Counted from the stretch's first letter, positions 24,601-34,545 are shown. The stretch: DNA of 64,000 bases from a bacterium (GCA_028275345.1 JAPWUV010000002.1:248001-312000); one strand, 5' to 3'. A program made the numbers and translations. The notes: a model not told the origin generated them from the letters alone.

Positions 24601-26769
24601 ATGCGCACTGCCCGTAGCAAGGCCACCATCCTGCTCCTGATCGCCCTTCTGGCTGGCTGCTCCAAGAAAGCCCCTCAATTCGGTTTTTCCATCCAAGAGC
24701 ATGAAGTCACCGTTTCCATCTTTCTGTCGGAGCACCGACTCGAAGCCACCGATCAGTTGAGGGTGACCCTCAAGGCCAAAGACGAAATCCGCTTCCTGCT
24801 CAACGAGAATCTCACAGTCCAGCGGGTCCGAGTGGCGGGGCGGGACTGCAAATTTGCCGTCCAGCGCGAGTTCGACGCGGAGTCGCTCCTTCCCAAAGCA
24901 TTCCGAGAGGACACGGCGTGGGTTCGCCGAGCGGCGCTGGTCTCGGTGTTCCTGCCGAAGTTCGAGAGGCCGCCCGAGCGCCTGGAAGTGGCATACCAGG
25001 GGGTCATCTTTGATTCCACGGAAGGAGGCGAGTTTTCTCACACCCGTCTCCTCCGGGCCAGCTCCGGCCTGATCTCGGCCCGTGGCGTGTTTCTCACTCC
25101 CGCGAGTCTGTGGTATCCGATTGTCCCCGGCGAGCTAAGTTCCATCCGGCTTACCGTGCGAACGCCTGCCCCCTTCGAGGTTGTCAGCCAAGGTGCACTG
25201 CGTCAGAGGAAGGTGCAGGAGGGATGGGTGCACACCGTCTGGGACGAGCGGCAGCCCCAGGAAGGGATCTATCTCGCCGCGGGCCAGTGGCGCATCACCC
25301 AGCTGCCATTGATGCGCTACTCGGTGATGTCCTATTTCAGCCCGGAAACGGCCACGGGTACCGACCTGGAGAGGAGGTTCGTCGAGGCGTGTGCGGGCTA
25401 CATCAATCTGTACGAACGGCTTTTGGGCCCCTACCCCTACGCCAAGTTCGCCGTCGTGGAGAACGCCTTCCCGACTGGCTACGGGTTTCCGTCTTTCACG
25501 CTCCTGGGCAGCGAGGTGATCCGGCTGCCCTTCATCATCCAAACCTCATTGGGCCATGAGGTTTGCCACAGTTGGTGGGGAAACGCAGTGTACGTCGCGC
25601 CAGGCACCGGGAACTGGTGCGAGGGCCTGACGACGTACTGCGCCGATCTCCATTACGCTGAACAGCAAGGCCCGGAGCGTGCGGCCCGTTTGCGCATGGG
25701 TCTCCTGCGCGACTATCTGTCGTACGTCACGGTGGAAAAGGATTTCCCCCTGCGCGATTTTCGAGAGCGGAACGATCCGGCCTCGCGCGCAATCGGCTAT
25801 GGCAAGGCCGCCATGGTTTTCCACCAGCTCCGCCTCCTTCTTGGCGATGAAAAGTTTTGGAACGCGCTCCGAAGTCTGTACCGGGATTACCGGTTCCGCT
25901 ACGCCTCTTGGGACGATCTTCGCAAGGTCTTCGAGGAGTTCCACGGCCAGAAGCTCGACTGGTTTTTCAATCAGTGGCTGGAGCAAGCGGGCGCGCCGAT
26001 GCTCCAGGCCCCGACGGCGCGCGTAGCCCGTCAGGGCGACCGATATCAAGTGACCCTCGTTCTCCGTCAGCAGGGAAGCCGGACGTATAGACTTCGCATC
26101 CCCGTCAGGGTTCGGACCACCGCCGGAAGTGAGCAGGCGAGCGTGGATCTCGCGGGCGCAGCGGATAGCGTGACCGTGCGTGTGGTCAACAAGCCGGTAC
26201 TCGCCGAGGTGGATCCCGGCTTCGAGGTATTCCGTCGACTGCTGCCGGGGGAGTATCCCGTCGCTTTGAGTCAGCTGCTTGGGGAGCCAAAGCCGGTTTG
26301 CCTCTTGGCTTCGTCCGAACCGGGAATGGCGGAGGCGTACCGTCTCGTGGCCGAAGAGCTCTTGCGCGACACCCGTGGACAGTTGGTCAGTGGGAGCCAG
26401 CTGGATCCAGCCTCGCTGCGGGACGCCTCAGTGGCCATCTTCGGGGACCCGCGGCAGTCGGGGATCTGGGAGACCTTGCGGACGAAGCTCCCAGCCGAGC
26501 TGCAGATCCAGGGCTCGAACCTGGTGATCCAGGGCACCGAGTACAACCCGAATCTGCCCGGATTGGCCGTCGTGTTCGTCGTGCCCAGCCCGTTCCACCC
26601 GGAGAAGGTTGTGGCCACCGTCTGGGGAGGAAGCCCGGAGGCTGTGCGCGCGATCATGCCCAAACTCTGGCACTACGGCAGATACAGCTTCCTCGTATTT
26701 CAGAACGGAAGGAGCGTCGCCAGCGGGGAATGGCAGGTGACGGAGTCTCCAATGGCGGTGCGCCTGTGA
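24601..26769 (+). CDS. M1-like gluzincin metallopeptidase lipoprotein
   Basis: A 722-residue lipoprotein (lipobox LAGC, Cys20). The N-terminal beta domain is that of M1 aminopeptidases. The zinc site is HEVCHSWWGN (His319, Glu320, His323) with a Glu 17 residues later in NWCEG, where M1 enzymes usually have 18. ENAFPTGYG takes the place of the GAMEN exopeptidase motif, so aminopeptidase activity is not assured. A thermolysin-like helical domain follows (VFHQLRLLLGDEKFWNALR), then a C-terminal beta/alpha region. It probably acts in the periplasm on peptides. ATG 24601 comes after AGGAGG at a long distance and starts the signal peptide directly; it has its own promoter. Confidence 0.82.
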   Translation: MRTARSKATILLLIALLAGCSKKAPQFGFSIQEHEVTVSIFLSEHRLEATDQLRVTLKAKDEIRFLLNENLTVQRVRVAGRDCKFAVQREFDAESLLPKAFREDTAWVRRAALVSVFLPKFERPPERLEVAYQGVIFDSTEGGEFSHTRLLRASSGLISARGVFLTPASLWYPIVPGELSSIRLTVRTPAPFEVVSQGALRQRKVQEGWVHTVWDERQPQEGIYLAAGQWRITQLPLMRYSVMSYFSPETATGTDLERRFVEACAGYINLYERLLGPYPYAKFAVVENAFPTGYGFPSFTLLGSEVIRLPFIIQTSLGHEVCHSWWGNAVYVAPGTGNWCEGLTTYCADLHYAEQQGPERAARLRMGLLRDYLSYVTVEKDFPLRDFRERNDPASRAIGYGKAAMVFHQLRLLLGDEKFWNALRSLYRDYRFRYASWDDLRKVFEEFHGQKLDWFFNQWLEQAGAPMLQAPTARVARQGDRYQVTLVLRQQGSRTYRLRIPVRVRTTAGSEQASVDLAGAADSVTVRVVNKPVLAEVDPGFEVFRRLLPGEYPVALSQLLGEPKPVCLLASSEPGMAEAYRLVAEELLRDTRGQLVSGSQLDPASLRDASVAIFGDPRQSGIWETLRTKLPAELQIQGSNLVIQGTEYNPNLPGLAVVFVVPSPFHPEKVVATVWGGSPEAVRAIMPKLWHYGRYSFLVFQNGRSVASGEWQVTESPMAVRL

Positions 26770-26960
26770 AAAGCAGGCGGATGGGAGATGGATAAGAGCT
26801 CAGACACACGTCTTACCCACGGCGCGGAAAGAAACGGAGATCGGGAGCCAAGGCTCGCTGTGACCGGTCCCGGTTATTCAGCCAGTTGGCCGCCGGCAGC
26901 GCGGTTCACACGGAGGACAACGCTTCTTCCCGGGTTGGGCTTTCGAGCATTCCCGGCAGC
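26770..26960 (+). other. Transcribed non-coding stretch before a terminator
   Basis: About 190 bases between the peptidase stop and a perfect terminator. No frame looks coding. It is either a long 3' untranslated region or the place of a small RNA. I could not fold it into a known RNA family by eye. Confidence 0.35.
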
Positions 26961-26996
26961 ACAGGGTCATCGTAGGAACGATGACCCTGTTTTTTT
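26961..26996 (+). terminator. Rho-independent terminator
   Basis: ACAGGGTCATCGT pairs perfectly with ACGATGACCCTGT around an AGGA loop, a 13-base stem, followed by seven T. It ends the M1-type peptidase transcript and separates it from tdh-kbl. The region 26997-27160 contains only the tdh leader, in which I see no clear promoter. Confidence 0.93.
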
Positions 26997-27160
26997 GGTG
27001 TTGCCCGCCAGGCGCCAGAGTTCCGACGCCATGGGGCTTGCTTTCGATGCCCGGAGAGACCTCCCTCCGAGCCCGAGCAACGGAGACCGTGTAGCCGTGT
27101 TCCTGAGTAGGGGGCAATGAGAGAAGATCCAGCGTCGAACCGGAAACGAAGAGGCAGAGG

Positions 27161-28216
27161 ATGAGTATCCCGAAGACAATGCAAGCGATTGTCAAGACGC
27201 GCGAGGGCCGTGGGGCTGAGCTTCGGGAGGTACCGGTGCCCGAGCCAGGTCCGGGGGACGTACTCGTCCAAGTGACCGCCACTTCGATCTGCGGCAGCGA
27301 CCTCCACATCTGGCAGTGGAACAGCTGGGCGCAGAAGCGGATCCACCTGCCCCAGATCATGGGCCATGAACTAGCGGGAAGAGTGGTGGAGGTCGGAAGG
27401 GACGTCCGCCACATTCAGCCAGGCGCGTTCGTTTCCGCGGAGACTCATCTCGCCTGTGGGGTCTGCTACCAGTGCCGAACGGGCCGGCCGGAAATCTGCA
27501 AGAATCTCCGCATCCTCGGGGTGGATACTACCGGGGTCTTCGCCGAGTACGCGGTCTTCCCGGCGACCAACGCGATCCTCAATGACGAACGCATCCCGCC
27601 CGAATACGCCTCGCTGCAGGAACCGCTTGGCAATGCGATCGACACGGTCCTTTCCGAGGATGTGTCCGGGAAATCCATCCTGATCACAGGACTGGGTCCG
27701 GTGGGATTGCTGGCCGTAGCTGTTGCGAAAGCCTGTGGTGCCGGGCTGATCATCGCCAGCGAGCCCAATCCCTTCCGCCGCGAGCTGGCTCTTTGGCTGG
27801 GAGCCACTCACGTTGTGGACCCGCGAGCCGAGAACTTGGTGGAGGTGGTGAATCGTCTCACTGGCGGCAACGGGGTTGAGGTCCTGGCGGAGATGTCGGG
27901 GAACCCCAAGGCCCTGGCCGATGGTCTGCGTTGCGTAACCCCGGGCGGCCGCGCCTCCGTCCTGGGACTGTACGACGGGGAGGTGATGCTCGACCTCAAT
28001 GACCTGATCGTCCTGCGCGCCGTGCGCCTGTACGGCGTGACAGGGAGAAAGATGTTCTCGACCTGGTATAAAGCTCAGGAGCTGCTCGCGAATCGCCGTC
28101 TGGAGCTGGCACCCATCGTCACGCATCGCTTCCCGTTTGAACGCTACCAGGAGGCCTTCGAGCTGATGAGCGACGGCAACTGCGGCAAGATCTTGCTCTT
28201 CCCTCCCGGCCATTAG
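27161..28216 (+). CDS. tdh: L-threonine 3-dehydrogenase
   Basis: A 351-residue zinc medium-chain dehydrogenase that oxidises L-threonine to 2-amino-3-ketobutyrate with NAD. The catalytic zinc site is TSICGSDLHIW with GHELAG. The structural zinc site has four cysteines in ACGVCYQCRTGRPEIC. The nucleotide site is GLGPVGLLAVAVAKACGAG. Tdh-type details such as EPLGNAIDTVL and the C-terminal FELMSDGNCGKILL separate it from alcohol and sorbitol dehydrogenases. The next gene encodes the enzyme that uses its unstable product, confirming the assignment. AGAGGCAGAGG lies just before the ATG. Confidence 0.95.
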   Translation: MSIPKTMQAIVKTREGRGAELREVPVPEPGPGDVLVQVTATSICGSDLHIWQWNSWAQKRIHLPQIMGHELAGRVVEVGRDVRHIQPGAFVSAETHLACGVCYQCRTGRPEICKNLRILGVDTTGVFAEYAVFPATNAILNDERIPPEYASLQEPLGNAIDTVLSEDVSGKSILITGLGPVGLLAVAVAKACGAGLIIASEPNPFRRELALWLGATHVVDPRAENLVEVVNRLTGGNGVEVLAEMSGNPKALADGLRCVTPGGRASVLGLYDGEVMLDLNDLIVLRAVRLYGVTGRKMFSTWYKAQELLANRRLELAPIVTHRFPFERYQEAFELMSDGNCGKILLFPPGH

Positions 28217-28265
28217 ATCTTGACCGCCCGTTGATGCAGTCGGACAGTCAGCGGAGAGGTGCGAT

Positions 28266-29462
28266 ATGTTCGATGAACAGTTCCGTCAGGAGTTGCGCCA
28301 GACCCTCGATGAGCTGAGGGAGAGTGGCTTGTACAAGGACGAGCGCATCCTGGTGACGCCGCAAGGCCCCGAGATCCGGGTGAAGGGCAGGGACGGCGTG
28401 GTGCTCAATTTCTGCGCCAATAACTACCTGGGCCTGTCCAGTCACCCGAAGGTGATCGCCGCAGCCCACAGGACCCTGGACGAATGGGGTTTCGGCCTGT
28501 CCTCCGTGAGGTTCATCTGCGGCACACAGGAGATCCACAAGATTCTGGAGCAGAAGGTGAGCCAGTTCCTCGGGACCGACGACACGATCCTTTACGCCGC
28601 CTGCTTCGACGCAAATGGCGGGGTCTTCGAGCCTTTCCTCGACGCCGACTGTGCCGTTGTAACCGACGAGCTCAACCATGCCTCCATCATCGACGGGATC
28701 CGGCTCACCAAAGCGCAGCGCTTGATCTACAAGCATTCGGACATGAACGACCTGGAGGACAAGCTCAAGCAGGCGCAGAAAGCCAAACGCCGCCTGATTG
28801 CTACCGACGGCGTCTTCAGCATGGACGGGGACATGGCCCGACTTGACGTGATCTGCGATCTGGCGGAGAGGTACGGGGCCCTGGTAATGGTCGACGACAG
28901 CCACGCCACCGGCTTTGTGGGGAAGACCGGGCGGGGTACGCCGGAGTACTGGGGCGTCGAGGGACGAGTGGACATCATCACCACTACCTTCGGGAAGGCG
29001 CTTGGCGGGGCTTCAGGCGGCTGCGCCTCCGGGAGAAAGGAACTCATCGAATGGCTCCGGCAGCGCAGCCGTCCGTACCTCTTCTCGAATACCCTCTCCC
29101 CGGTGGTAGTCGGTGCCACGATCGCTGTGCTGGACATGCTTTCGGAGACGACCGAGCTGCGCGATAAGCTGGCTCGGAATACGCGGTACTTCCGGGAGCA
29201 AATGACCCGCGCAGGCTTCGACATCAAACCCGGGGAGCATCCCATTGTGCCCATCATGCTGTACGACGAGAAGCTGGCTCATCGCATGGCGAGAGAGCTT
29301 CTGGATGAAGGGATCTACGTGATCGGCTTCAGCTACCCGGTTGTGCCGCGCGGCCAGGCCCGGATCCGCGTGCAGATCTCGGCTGCCCACGAGCAAGGTC
29401 ACCTCGACCGCGCCATCGAGGCCTTCACCGCCGTGGGAAAGCGGCTGGGCGTGATCGCCTGA
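28266..29462 (+). CDS. kbl: Glycine C-acetyltransferase (2-amino-3-ketobutyrate CoA ligase)
   Basis: A 398-residue PLP enzyme of the alpha-oxoamine synthase family; it splits 2-amino-3-ketobutyrate with CoA into glycine and acetyl-CoA. Signatures are [29 protein letters not shown], the cofactor aspartate and histidine in VDDSHATGF and the PLP lysine in [14 protein letters not shown]. Length and motifs match Kbl rather than BioF or HemA. It follows tdh after 49 bases, and the pair makes the standard two-step threonine-to-glycine route. A terminator follows. Confidence 0.95.
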   Translation: MFDEQFRQELRQTLDELRESGLYKDERILVTPQGPEIRVKGRDGVVLNFCANNYLGLSSHPKVIAAAHRTLDEWGFGLSSVRFICGTQEIHKILEQKVSQFLGTDDTILYAACFDANGGVFEPFLDADCAVVTDELNHASIIDGIRLTKAQRLIYKHSDMNDLEDKLKQAQKAKRRLIATDGVFSMDGDMARLDVICDLAERYGALVMVDDSHATGFVGKTGRGTPEYWGVEGRVDIITTTFGKALGGASGGCASGRKELIEWLRQRSRPYLFSNTLSPVVVGATIAVLDMLSETTELRDKLARNTRYFREQMTRAGFDIKPGEHPIVPIMLYDEKLAHRMARELLDEGIYVIGFSYPVVPRGQARIRVQISAAHEQGHLDRAIEAFTAVGKRLGVIA

Positions 29463-29489
29463 GGAGATCGGGAGGGTTTGCGGGCTCGA

Positions 29490-29522
29490 AGCGCCGTCGG
29501 GCGGAGTCCGGCGGCGCTTTTT
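29490..29522 (+). terminator. Rho-independent terminator after kbl
   Basis: AGCGCCG (29490-29496) pairs with CGGCGCT (29512-29518), and the stem can extend inward through GTC/GGC-rich bases. Five T follow. It closes the tdh-kbl operon. Confidence 0.8.
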
Positions 29523-29670
29523 CCAAATGCGGAAGGATAGGCCGGGGAATCGAACCGATCGATCGGGCCCAGCGTTTCCGGGTCGGGACTTCTTCGCGAA
29601 AGGCGACATCGCTGATCCCTGCCGGAGGAAGATTCGAGGGCCACGTGGGCGTAGGGCGAAGGGCAGAGAG

Positions 29671-31446
29671 ATGGCGAGCGGGAAGAAAAGGGTGAAGCTC
29701 TACGGACTCGTGGTCTCGCCAGGTCTAGCCAGGGGACGCGTTTGTCTTCTGGGCAGGCCGGTGACGGTGAAACGCCGCTCCGTGAGCCGTGACCAGATCC
29801 CCAAGGAGCTCGAGCGTCTGAATCGGGCGATCGAGGCGGTGCGCGAGGATCTCCGGCGGACCCGGCGGGTCATCGGTCATGACCTCGGGGAGAAGGAAGC
29901 GACCATTTTCGATGCCCAGCTCCTCGTACTCGATGACCCGTATTTTCGAAACCGGATCGAATCGGTCGTGAAGGACGAGCAGCTTGCCGCCGAGACGGCG
30001 ATCGATGCGGTGGTGCAGGAGTTCGCCTCCCGGCTGGCCGATGCGGCGGACGGTCATCTCCGGGAAGGGATCGAGCATTTTCGGGACGTCGGCGAACGAC
30101 TGGTGGAGTACCTCATTGAACAGTCCAGCAGAGATCCTTGTCCCGACCGCGGGGATGACCTCATCCTCGTTGCCGAGGAGATCACCCCCACGCAGGTTGC
30201 CCACCTGAACCAGAGGTCGGTCCGGGGTATCGTGACGGGACGGGGCGGAGCTACCTCCCACGCGGCGATCCTGGCTCGTTCCCTCGGAGTCCCCATGGTG
30301 GCAAATGTCCGGCATGGCCTGAGGTATCTTGAGCCGGGAGCTCCGGTGATTGTGGATGCCTACCGGGGTATCGTCATCGTTCACCCGCTCCCCAGGGATG
30401 TGCGACTTTTCGAGCGTCGCCAAGAAGAGATCGCCATTCAACTTGCCCAGGAGGACGAAATCCTGCGCCACCCGAGCCACACCCGCGACGGGAGAGAGGT
30501 CCATCTCTACGCAAACATCGGCTCGCCCGATGAGGTGGAAGAGGCGCTGGCCCGAGGTGCCGAAGGAATTGGTCTGTACCGGACGGAAATCCACTTCCTC
30601 AACAGGGCTCGGCTTCCGGGCGAAGAGGAGCAGTTCGGCTACTACCGAGCCGTGGCCGAAAAGGCCCGGCCGCGGCCGGTGGTGATCCGTACGCTGGATC
30701 TGGGTGGCGACAAATTGGGCCGCTTCCTCCGCATGGAGCCGGAAGACAATCCGTACCTCGGCTTGCGGGCGATCCGCATCTCCCTTGCAAGGCCAGAGCT
30801 GTTCTTGACGCAGATCCGAGCCCTCCTCCGGGCTGCGGTCTCGGGGAACGTTCGCATCCTCCTGCCGATGGTTTCGACGGTGGAAGAGGTGGAGGCGGCA
30901 AGACGTCTGGTGGAGCGAGCCAAGGATGAGCTCAGCGCTGCCGGCATTCCCTTTGGCCGGGATGTACCGCTGGGAGCCATGATCGAGGTCCCCTCCGCTG
31001 CCATGCTCGTCCGCGACCTCCTGGGACTTGTGGATTTCGTCAGCGTGGGCACGAACGATCTCATCCAGTACACGGTAGCCGTGGACCGCGGCAATGCGCA
31101 GGTGAGCCAGCTTTACGAGCCCTTGAATCCCGCCGTCCTACGTCTCCTGGATAGCATCCGGAAGGCCGCGGACGAAGCCGGGAAGGAGGTCGCGATCTGC
31201 GGAGAGATGGCCGGCGACACCCGCTACACGGCGCTTCTCGTCGGCCTCGGGTACCAGCACTTGAGCATGAGCCCCTTTTTCATCCCCCAGGTCAAGCGCG
31301 TGATTCTCAATCTTCATTACAGCGACGCGCAGCGGGTCGCAGCACGGATCCTCGAGATCCCAAGGATCGAGCGCATCCGCAGAGAACTGCGCTCGTTCGC
31401 TCGGCGGCTCGACCGGGAAGCGCGTTCTGGCTTGGAACCGGCGTAG
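29671..31446 (+). CDS. ptsI: PEP-protein phosphotransferase (PTS enzyme I)
   Basis: A 591-residue cytoplasmic protein, of normal enzyme I length. The order is an N-terminal HPr-binding domain (EATIFDAQLLVLDDP), the phosphohistidine domain with His197 in GRGGATSHAAILARSLG, and a C-terminal PEP-binding barrel (GLYRTE, RTLDLGGDK, MIEVPSAA, SVGTNDLIQY, CGEMAGD). The active Cys in CGEMAGD is present. It takes phosphate from PEP and passes it to HPr. No HPr or EII gene is adjacent, so it may serve a regulatory rather than transport PTS. ATG 29671 fits family start; earlier in-frame codons give an unlikely Arg-rich extension. Confidence 0.92.
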   Translation: MASGKKRVKLYGLVVSPGLARGRVCLLGRPVTVKRRSVSRDQIPKELERLNRAIEAVREDLRRTRRVIGHDLGEKEATIFDAQLLVLDDPYFRNRIESVVKDEQLAAETAIDAVVQEFASRLADAADGHLREGIEHFRDVGERLVEYLIEQSSRDPCPDRGDDLILVAEEITPTQVAHLNQRSVRGIVTGRGGATSHAAILARSLGVPMVANVRHGLRYLEPGAPVIVDAYRGIVIVHPLPRDVRLFERRQEEIAIQLAQEDEILRHPSHTRDGREVHLYANIGSPDEVEEALARGAEGIGLYRTEIHFLNRARLPGEEEQFGYYRAVAEKARPRPVVIRTLDLGGDKLGRFLRMEPEDNPYLGLRAIRISLARPELFLTQIRALLRAAVSGNVRILLPMVSTVEEVEAARRLVERAKDELSAAGIPFGRDVPLGAMIEVPSAAMLVRDLLGLVDFVSVGTNDLIQYTVAVDRGNAQVSQLYEPLNPAVLRLLDSIRKAADEAGKEVAICGEMAGDTRYTALLVGLGYQHLSMSPFFIPQVKRVILNLHYSDAQRVAARILEIPRIERIRRELRSFARRLDREARSGLEPA

Positions 31447-31461
31447 CTGGCCCTCAGCCAC

Positions 31462-33753
31462 GTGGAGGCACCGGTGCGGCTTCATTCGGAACGGCGGAAC
31501 CAGGTGACTGGGAGCTCGAGGTCTTGTCGACTTGTATCGCCGCCGGTGATTTGTGCGGGCGTCGGCGCGGGGGCCGCGGCGTCCATCTTGCTCATGCTGT
31601 GGGTCCAGTCCGTCGCTGCATCTTTCCCGCCGGGCCCGACCTTCCCGCAGGGATCGTCCAAGGCGAGTGATTCCCAACGGCCCCGCGTGGCCCTCGTGCT
31701 CAGCGGCGGAGGAGCCCGAGGATTCAGCCATGTTGGTATCCTGAAGGCGTTCGAGGAGGAAGGGATAGCGTTTGACTTGATTGTCGGCACGAGCATGGGC
31801 GCCATTGTGGGTTCCCTTTTCGCCTGCGGGTATTCGCCTGCGGAAATCCAGCGCCTGGTGCACTCGGTGGATTGGGTGCGACTGCTTGGGGGGACCGTCT
31901 CGGGCTCCGAACTTGTGAGCGCGAGGTACGGGGAAGCGCGGGGGCTTGTGTCGCTCCGTTTTCGCAGGTTTGAGCCACAAGCTTCGCCCGGGCTTCTTCC
32001 GGCGCAGCGGGTGTACGAGTTGCTATTCTCGTTGACGGCCGAGGCGGAGGTGGCCTACGGAGGTTGCTACGATTCCTTGATGGTTCCGCTCCGGATCGTC
32101 GCCTCAGATCTGAAGACCGGTCAGCCCGTCGTCTTCGCCGGCGGCCACCTGGCCAAATGCATCCTCGCCTCCATGGCAATACCTTTCCTTTTCCCGCCCG
32201 TCCCGTGGGGAGATTCGCTGCTCGTCGACGGCGGACTCTTGGACAACACGCCGGTGGATGTGGCTCGGGCCTGGGGTGCGGAGATCGTCGTGGCCGTGGA
32301 CGTCTCCAGCATCGGGGAGCGGGAGGTACGTTTCGACGACATGATCGATGTCTTCCGGCGCACAATGGACATTTGGATGACCCGTACCAACCAGCTCCAT
32401 CGGGAGACGCCGGACCTCTTGCTTCGGCCGTACCTGGAGCAGCGCAGTCCCCTGGACTACGCGGCCGCGGACACCATCGTGGCCCTCGGCTATCGGTACG
32501 CAAAAGCGATGATGGATTCCGTGCGTGCCCTAATTCCCGTGCGGACGAACTGGCAGGAGCGGAGAGAGGGATTCCGGCAGCGGCTCTGGAAGAAAATGGA
32601 TCTGCAGATGGAGCCGGCCCGGTTTGCGGGCCTGGAGCGGACCCACCCGTCTGCGCTCAGAGGGGAGATGACGATCCAGTCGGGCTCGAGCTTTGACGTG
32701 CAAAGAGTGGTGAGAGACCTCCGCAGCCTCTACTCAACCGGGCTCTTCGATCAGGTGATGGTCCGGTTTCAGCGCCTGGAGCCGCGCCGAGTGCGGGTGA
32801 TCTACGAAGTACGGGAACGACAGGCGTTCGACGTTACGCTGGGCGGCTCCTATATCAACAGAGAAGGGGAGAGCGGCTTTCTCCAGTTTCGCCACTTGAA
32901 CCTTTTCGGCTATGGGGGGAAGGGGCTTTTCTCGCTCCGGCTCGGTCCAGAGCGGGATTTTGTTGCGAGCGAATTTCACACGCGTCGATTCCTGGGGCAT
33001 CCTCTCGCGATTCAAGCAGCTGCGTTCTGGGAGCGGAACCGCCCCGCATGGTATCGGGCGGGACGTCCGGTCGGGCGGCGTAGCTTCGATGTTGCTGGCG
33101 CGCAGCTTTCCTTGGGTGTAGCGCCTCGAAAGGAGCGCGCTGTGAGCCTCGGGTTAACCGGGACGAGAGTGGTACGGGCATCGCAACCCGAGCTCAGCCT
33201 GACGCGAAGCTCCTGGAACACCCGGAGCGGAACACTCCTGCTGTGTTCCGACACAGTGGACAATCCTCTTTGGCCCTCCTCGGGTAACCTCAGGATGCTG
33301 CGCTTGGAACGCTGGTTCCACCGATGGGGAGGGACGATGGAAGGGAGCCAGCTCACGTGGCGACTCCGCGGATATGCGCAGACGGGCCGGACGGTCCTGG
33401 GGTATTCGGCTCAGGGACTAATGACGTCGGGCCGGCTTCCGGAGGAGTTCTGGGGACGCGCGGGCAGCCCCGATCTCTTCCCCGGGTTGGAGCGGGGCGA
33501 ACTCTGGACTCCGTGCTTTTTCTCCTGTGTGGCAGAGGCGCAGTTCGTGGAAAACCCGATCCTACGCTGGTGCTTTGGAATCGGGGTGGGCTGGTCGGCG
33601 GAGAGAGTTGGCCGATTGTTCTCGTCGGAGGCTTTCGTCGGGGCGCGTGCAGGGGTGAGGCTTCTGACCCCCGTCGGGCCGGTGATGGTGGACCTGGCCT
33701 ACGGCGAGGGCGGAAGGTGGGCCTATTACCTGAGCGTCGGCTATCCGTTTTGA
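31462..33753 (+). CDS. Patatin-like phospholipase with POTRA and outer-membrane barrel (PlpD-like)
   Basis: A 763-residue exported protein. After a signal-like hydrophobic segment (about residues 30-52) comes a patatin domain: oxyanion loop SGGGARGFSHVGIL, nucleophile Ser111 in GTSMG, and catalytic Asp256 in LVDGG. A POTRA-like unit follows (residues 400-455, SFDVQRVVRDLRSLYSTGLFDQVMV), then a BamA/D15-type beta barrel ending in an aromatic residue (SVGYPF), the usual outer-membrane signature. This architecture is that of PlpD/type Vd proteins, lipid hydrolases tethered to or released from the outer membrane. The GTG start follows enzyme I closely; an alternative start cannot be excluded. Confidence 0.87.
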   Translation: MEAPVRLHSERRNQVTGSSRSCRLVSPPVICAGVGAGAAASILLMLWVQSVAASFPPGPTFPQGSSKASDSQRPRVALVLSGGGARGFSHVGILKAFEEEGIAFDLIVGTSMGAIVGSLFACGYSPAEIQRLVHSVDWVRLLGGTVSGSELVSARYGEARGLVSLRFRRFEPQASPGLLPAQRVYELLFSLTAEAEVAYGGCYDSLMVPLRIVASDLKTGQPVVFAGGHLAKCILASMAIPFLFPPVPWGDSLLVDGGLLDNTPVDVARAWGAEIVVAVDVSSIGEREVRFDDMIDVFRRTMDIWMTRTNQLHRETPDLLLRPYLEQRSPLDYAAADTIVALGYRYAKAMMDSVRALIPVRTNWQERREGFRQRLWKKMDLQMEPARFAGLERTHPSALRGEMTIQSGSSFDVQRVVRDLRSLYSTGLFDQVMVRFQRLEPRRVRVIYEVRERQAFDVTLGGSYINREGESGFLQFRHLNLFGYGGKGLFSLRLGPERDFVASEFHTRRFLGHPLAIQAAAFWERNRPAWYRAGRPVGRRSFDVAGAQLSLGVAPRKERAVSLGLTGTRVVRASQPELSLTRSSWNTRSGTLLLCSDTVDNPLWPSSGNLRMLRLERWFHRWGGTMEGSQLTWRLRGYAQTGRTVLGYSAQGLMTSGRLPEEFWGRAGSPDLFPGLERGELWTPCFFSCVAEAQFVENPILRWCFGIGVGWSAERVGRLFSSEAFVGARAGVRLLTPVGPVMVDLAYGEGGRWAYYLSVGYPF

Positions 33754-33978
33754 GCCAGAGGGAGCCGCTCGCCACGTTCTCGAACGCAGTCCTCGCGTTG
33801 CTGGAGGGGGCCAATCTGGGTCCTGCGATCGGCAGGTCAGGGCCGGAGGCGTGTGGCGGCCGTCGGTTCCGCCGTCCGCAGCTCGGAGTGCAGCGATGGC
33901 TGCAGGACGAGGTGAGCGGACACGGGCAGAGTCGAGCTTGGTCCTCCTCGTGAGCCGCAGGAGGGTCGCGCCAAGAGA

Positions 33979-34536
33979 ATGGATGCGGGAATGGGCGTGG
34001 TTGAATTGGGTCTGCTGGCAGTAGCCCTCGGGACGGATGCCTTTTCCGTAGCCCTCGGGATCGGCACCGCGGGCATCTCAGCGCGGGGCCTATTTCGCCT
34101 CTCCTGGCACTTCGGTTTGTTCCAGTTTCTCATGCCCATTCTGGGCTGGACGCTTGGTAGAGAGATCGTGGCCTTGGCTGGCGGGGTGGGGCACTATCTC
34201 GTCGCGGGTCTCCTCGGTTACATCGGTTTGCGGATGCTGCGCGAGGGCCTGGCCAAGGGCGAGAGGCCGGCAAGAACATGGGACAGGACCCGGGGAGCTG
34301 CGCTCATCCTGCTTTCGGTGGCCACCAGCCTGGACGCATTGGCGGTGGGGGTTGCCTTGGGGATACTCAAGCGGGCCATCGTGTTCCCGGCGGTCGTGAT
34401 CGGGATCGTTGCGGGGCTGATGACGGCCACCGGAATGTTGTTGGGTCATCGCTTGCGCTTGGCGGTTGGGCGGCGGGCAGAGGCTCTGGGTGGGATAGTC
34501 CTGCTGGGTCTTGCGGTCCGCTTCTTGATCGGGTGA
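33979..34536 (+). CDS. mntP: MntP family manganese efflux pump
   Basis: A 185-residue inner-membrane protein of six helices, normal for MntP. The two internal repeats each carry the conserved acidic motif: GTDAFSVALG in helix 1 and ATSLDALAVGVALG in helix 4. MntP exports Mn(II) and protects against manganese overload. I looked for a yybP-ykoY manganese riboswitch in the 225 bases upstream and did not see its conserved core. The M20 peptidase gene starts nine bases after the stop, so the two are probably co-transcribed. Confidence 0.9.
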   Translation: MDAGMGVVELGLLAVALGTDAFSVALGIGTAGISARGLFRLSWHFGLFQFLMPILGWTLGREIVALAGGVGHYLVAGLLGYIGLRMLREGLAKGERPARTWDRTRGAALILLSVATSLDALAVGVALGILKRAIVFPAVVIGIVAGLMTATGMLLGHRLRLAVGRRAEALGGIVLLGLAVRFLIG

Positions 34537-34545
34537 GGTGGAGGC

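Noticed and set aside
26788-27120. 110-codon frame across the terminator
   Set aside because: It runs straight through a perfect Rho-independent terminator and has a random-looking composition.
29545-29562. tRNA T-loop-like sequence (GGTTCGATTCC on the - strand)
   Set aside because: Stem pairs fail after two bases and no acceptor, D or anticodon arms can be drawn around it.
33754-33978. yybP-ykoY manganese riboswitch upstream of mntP
   Set aside because: I looked for the conserved core and stems and did not see them; only ordinary GC-rich pairing is present.
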